DNA of 64,000 bases, taken from the NCBI RefSeq assembly GCF_014199535.1, contig NZ_JACHNV010000004.1, positions 62,001-126,000 of the forward strand, written 5' to 3'. The notes below the pieces were generated by a model. That model made no database searches. It was not told the origin of the DNA and saw only the letters and a program-made list of their open reading frames with translations. The number at the start of each line of letters is the position of its first letter. Positions within the stretch are counted from its first letter, which is position 1. A program made the translations under genes and the position numbers. This document shows, in pieces, positions 61,368 through 64,000 of the stretch. This stretch comes from Hymenobacter latericoloratus. Lineage in GTDB: Bacteria; Bacteroidota; Bacteroidia; Cytophagales; Hymenobacteraceae.

Positions 61368-62273
61368 ATGTCGTTGCTCTTCACTGATTTTGCCAGCTGG
61401 CAAGCCCATTGTGCCTCCACCGGCGAGCCGCTCTATCAACCCGTTCTGGCCTACGAAATCGAGCAGAAAGGCCGCTCGGAGGAAGAAATATGGGCGGGCC
61501 TGCAGCGGGCTTATGATGTGATGCGCGACGCCGTGCACACGGGCCTTACCCAGAACATGACCTCGCGCTCGGGCATGGTGAATAATGGGGCCAAGAAGAT
61601 TGCTGCCTCACCGGTTACGGTGCTTTCGCCGGAGTTCAAGAAGCTGGTTACGCGGGCGCTGGGGGCCAAAGAAGTAAACTCGTGCATGGGCCGGGTGGTG
61701 GCGGCACCTACGGCCGGCGCCTCCGGTATTCTGCCGGGTGTGCTGGTTACCCTCCAGGACTTACACAAGCTGGAGGACCGGGCCATTCTGGAAGGGCTGC
61801 TGGTGGCGGCGGGCATTGCCCTCATCATTGAGCAGAACGCTTCCCTGGCCGGGGCCGTGGGCGGCTGTCAGGCCGAAACTGGCTCGGCCGCGGCCATGGG
61901 CAGCGGAGCTATTGTGTACTGCCTGGGCGGCTCGGTGGAGGAAACCTTTGCGGCCGTTGCCATTACCATTCAGTGCATGCTGGGGCTGGTCTGCGACCCG
62001 GTGGCGGGGCTGGTGGAGGTGCCCTGCGTGGTGCGTAACGCTTCGGCGGCGGCCATTGCCTTCAGCTCGGCCCAGATTGCCATTGCCGGCGTCGATCCGG
62101 TGATTCCGGTGGATCAGTGCGTGGCGGCCCTTGGCGAAGTCGGCCAGAGCATGGAAACCCGCTACAAGGAAACGGCCCTGGGCGGCTTGGCCAATACCAC
62201 CAGGGGTAGGGAAATTGAGAAGATGGTGCTGGTGCAGGATGTGCAGATTCTACCCGACGAGCTGGATCAGTAA
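61368..62273 (+). CDS. L-serine ammonia-lyase, iron-sulfur type (alpha chain)
   Basis: This 301-residue enzyme deaminates L-serine to pyruvate and ammonia. The [4Fe-4S]-binding cysteines are in VNSCMGRVVAAPT, VGGCQAETGSAA, VCDPVAGLVEVPC. The family signature AAPTAGASGILPGVL is intact. This is the alpha domain only; the beta domain is not adjacent, so it is a split enzyme. The frame is open from 61164, but ATG 61368 (MSLLFTDFASW) gives a good N-terminus. It ends in a large hairpin. Confidence 0.92.
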   Translation: MSLLFTDFASWQAHCASTGEPLYQPVLAYEIEQKGRSEEEIWAGLQRAYDVMRDAVHTGLTQNMTSRSGMVNNGAKKIAASPVTVLSPEFKKLVTRALGAKEVNSCMGRVVAAPTAGASGILPGVLVTLQDLHKLEDRAILEGLLVAAGIALIIEQNASLAGAVGGCQAETGSAAAMGSGAIVYCLGGSVEETFAAVAITIQCMLGLVCDPVAGLVEVPCVVRNASAAAIAFSSAQIAIAGVDPVIPVDQCVAALGEVGQSMETRYKETALGGLANTTRGREIEKMVLVQDVQILPDELDQ

Positions 62274-62335
62274 GCCTGTACCAGAAGCTTGCTAAAAGGG
62301 GCAGCCCACGGGCTACCCACCTGGGCCATATACTG

Positions 62336-62389
62336 CTTTCAGTTGAAAAGCCCTTGCCACATTAGTAGCAAGGGCTTTTCAACTGAAAG
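62336..62389. terminator. Perfect 22-base-arm terminator between convergent genes
   Basis: The arms 62336-62357 and 62368-62389 are exact complements (outer ends CTTTCAGTTG / CAACTGAAAG, inner AAAAGCCCTTGC) around a ten-base loop. A-rich and T-rich parts lie inside the stem, so it can stop transcripts from both sides. Confidence 0.85.
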
Positions 62390-62408
62390 ACAGCGGGGTA
62401 CTGGGGGC

Positions 62409-64000
62409 TTATTGCTTCACCAGCTTTTCCCGGATCTGCTGGCCGTCGGGCAGGTTGAGGTGCAGCAGGTAGGTCCCCTGGGGCAGTCTATCCAGCGCGT
62501 CGAGGGGAAGCTCCTGGGCCGTGGGCTCTACCAGCGCCGTCCGACGAAACACTTCCCGGCCCTGCATATCGAGTAGGCGGGCCGTAAGCTGGCCGCCACG
62601 CGTTGGCTGCAGCAGGATGCGCAGGGAGCTGTTAAACGGGTTAGGGTAAGCCGCCGCAGTAGCTACTGAGCCAAACGAAACAACCTGCGGACCAAACAAG
62701 GTGGCTTTGCCGTCGAGGTCCACCTGGCGCAGCCGATAGTAGCGCAGGCCGAATTTGGCCGTTTCACGATCCACAAACTCGTAGGTGCGGGCCAGCTGGC
62801 TGGTAGGCGAAGGGCTGGCTACCGTACCCAACGAGCGGAACGTGCGGCCATCGGTGGAAACCTGCACCTCGAAGCCGGCGCTGTTCAGCTCCTGCGAGGT
62901 AGCCCAGCGCAACAAGGCATCGGCGCCGACGCGCGTGGCTACAAAATCGGTCAGGGTCACGGGCAGCGGGTTGTTCTGGTCGCCTAACGTAAGAAAGGTC
63001 AGCCGATCAACCCCCGATTTGGTTACAGTGTTGGTCGTGGTTTGCTGGGAGTCTTTGCCTATCAGCCCCCAGCTTTGGCCGCTGTTAGCCGATTGGAACA
63101 GAACCAGATCATTTTCCGGAATAGCGTTCAGCTCCCGGTCGAGGTAGCGGAAAACCAGGGTAGCGTTCAGGTTGGTGTTGTTATCGGGCACTAGGTTAAA
63201 CTGGCGCTGCACGCTGCGGCTGGTACCCGCGCCGGAGTAGGTAAGGCCCGTCAGGCGTACTACCAGCGTCTGGCCCGCGGCTTGGCCGAAGGTGGTCAGC
63301 TCAAACCCAATGTTGCCAAAATCCTGCGCAACGGCCAGGCCCACGGTCCGGCGCACCTGCACTACCCCCAGCACAAAGCTGGTTTCGGTTTCGCCCACAA
63401 TGCTGGCCGTAGCTCCCAGCAGCGTCAGGTTGAACACGCTGGGGTTGTTGACGGCCGTCTGCAGAATGCCGTTCGTGAAGGTGAGCGTACCGATGATGCT
63501 GGCTTGGTTCGTAAGCGTTTTAACCCCGCCGCCTTCAACCCGCATATCAAAGAATACGTCGCCATCCAGCTGCTGGTCGCCGCTACGAGCCAGGACAAAT
63601 ACCCCACCCCCCTGCTCGTAGCCCGAGGCCGGGTTGGCGAAATTGCCAAATACTCGCAACTCACCGCCTTCCAGGCGCAGCACGGCCCGGCTGGTGGGGT
63701 CGGTGCCGGCTACGGTGAGGTTGCGCACCACCGCTACGCCGCTCAGAATAGTGGGAAAGTTTACCGGGCCTACCGGAATCAGGGCATCGGTATCAGCGGT
63801 AGGCACGCCGTTGGTCCAGTTGCTGTTGTTGAACCACTCGGCGCTTACGGCCCCAGTCCAGGTAGTGGAAACGGGGGTGGCGCCGGTTACGGCAAAGGTA
63901 GCGCGGTAGTTCTGGCTGCTCCGGCTGTCGTACACGTTGTAGCCGTTGCCGCCATTCACCCCACTACCTTCAAAATACACTTCCAGTACATAGGTGCCAT
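62409..64000 (-). CDS. T9SS-exported surface protein, C-terminal part (partial)
   Basis: The frame runs off the window at 64000; the start is not seen. The visible 530 residues are rich in Thr, Asn, Gly and Val with repeated beta-strand patterns, including a section like the filamentous repeat proteins (WTGAVSAEWFNNSNWTNGVP, followed by GTLTFTNGILQT). The C-terminus has the type A sorting domain of the type IX secretion system: YPNPFNSSLRILLQP, LLDMQGREVFR, LPQGTYLLHL, LVKQ. It should therefore be exported by the T9SS encoded at 33100-38868. The function of the main part is unknown. Confidence 0.85.
   Translation of the reverse strand, partial: GTYVLEVYFEGSGVNGGNGYNVYDSRSSQNYRATFAVTGATPVSTTWTGAVSAEWFNNSNWTNGVPTADTDALIPVGPVNFPTILSGVAVVRNLTVAGTDPTSRAVLRLEGGELRVFGNFANPASGYEQGGGVFVLARSGDQQLDGDVFFDMRVEGGGVKTLTNQASIIGTLTFTNGILQTAVNNPSVFNLTLLGATASIVGETETSFVLGVVQVRRTVGLAVAQDFGNIGFELTTFGQAAGQTLVVRLTGLTYSGAGTSRSVQRQFNLVPDNNTNLNATLVFRYLDRELNAIPENDLVLFQSANSGQSWGLIGKDSQQTTTNTVTKSGVDRLTFLTLGDQNNPLPVTLTDFVATRVGADALLRWATSQELNSAGFEVQVSTDGRTFRSLGTVASPSPTSQLARTYEFVDRETAKFGLRYYRLRQVDLDGKATLFGPQVVSFGSVATAAAYPNPFNSSLRILLQPTRGGQLTARLLDMQGREVFRRTALVEPTAQELPLDALDRLPQGTYLLHLNLPDGQQIREKLVKQ

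Overview
This window comes from a moderately GC-rich member of the Bacteroidota, most likely Hymenobacter or a close cytophagalean relative. The evidence is a complete core type IX secretion (T9SS/gliding) operon, a T9SS C-terminal sorting-domain protein, TonB receptors with an N-terminal carboxypeptidase-regulatory-like domain, an F-type ATP synthase operon that stops after atpG (no atpD/atpC), promoter-like TAnnTTTG boxes with few Shine-Dalgarno sites, and many palindromic intergenic repeats of the GTCATGCTGAGCGAAG / GTCATCCTGAGCGNAGCGAA kind.

Layout. 1-177 is the tail of a membrane protein. 285-9632 is a five-gene, one-direction cassette: a tubulin/FtsZ-like protein, a very large Hsp70/actin-fold ATPase, a secreted/transmembrane coiled-coil adaptor, a MotA/TolQ-like stator subunit with a long coiled-coil tail, and a MotB/OmpA-like partner. 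I know no named system with this exact composition; it is the best candidate here for an undescribed machine coupling cytoskeletal NTPases to an ion-driven motor. 9917-13138 holds a lipoprotein prolyl oligopeptidase, a small lipoprotein and a GNAT acetyltransferase. 13327-15579 (minus) has two small DUF-type proteins and an MFS transporter. 15806-22996 (minus) looks like a metal locus: a small His-rich secreted protein, two related TonB receptors, a lipoprotein and a His-rich cation diffusion facilitator. 23159-24661 carries a 33-codon ORF and two small STAS/SpoIIAA-like proteins. 24840-32956 contains htpG, a MORN-like lipoprotein, a YraN-like nuclease, lipB, a WecA/MraY-type transferase, a DUF4271-like membrane protein and hemD. 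33100-38868 is porP-gldKLMN. 38943-46634 (minus) is uvrC, a class A PBP and the T9SS lipoprotein PorW/SprE. 46797-52892 is the ATP synthase operon atpZ-orf-atpBEFHAG. 52967-62273 is housekeeping: a HAD phosphatase, a PafA-like phosphatase, ppa, a DUF6766-like protein, a UbiA-like protein, nnrD, a lipoprotein, msrB and a serine dehydratase. 62409-64000 is the 3' part of a T9SS cargo gene.

How it fits together. The T9SS core, PorW/SprE and the cargo protein belong to one export pathway. The phosphatase and pyrophosphatase genes suggest phosphate handling. The TonB receptors and efflux pump suggest metal balance. Two classes of intergenic palindrome run through the window: REP-like elements (every internal gap of the five-gene cassette has one) and word-repeat elements, each built from its own short word, that fill gaps directly in front of start codons, including two gaps inside the ATP synthase operon. 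I saw no tRNA, rRNA, CRISPR array, transposase or phage gene.
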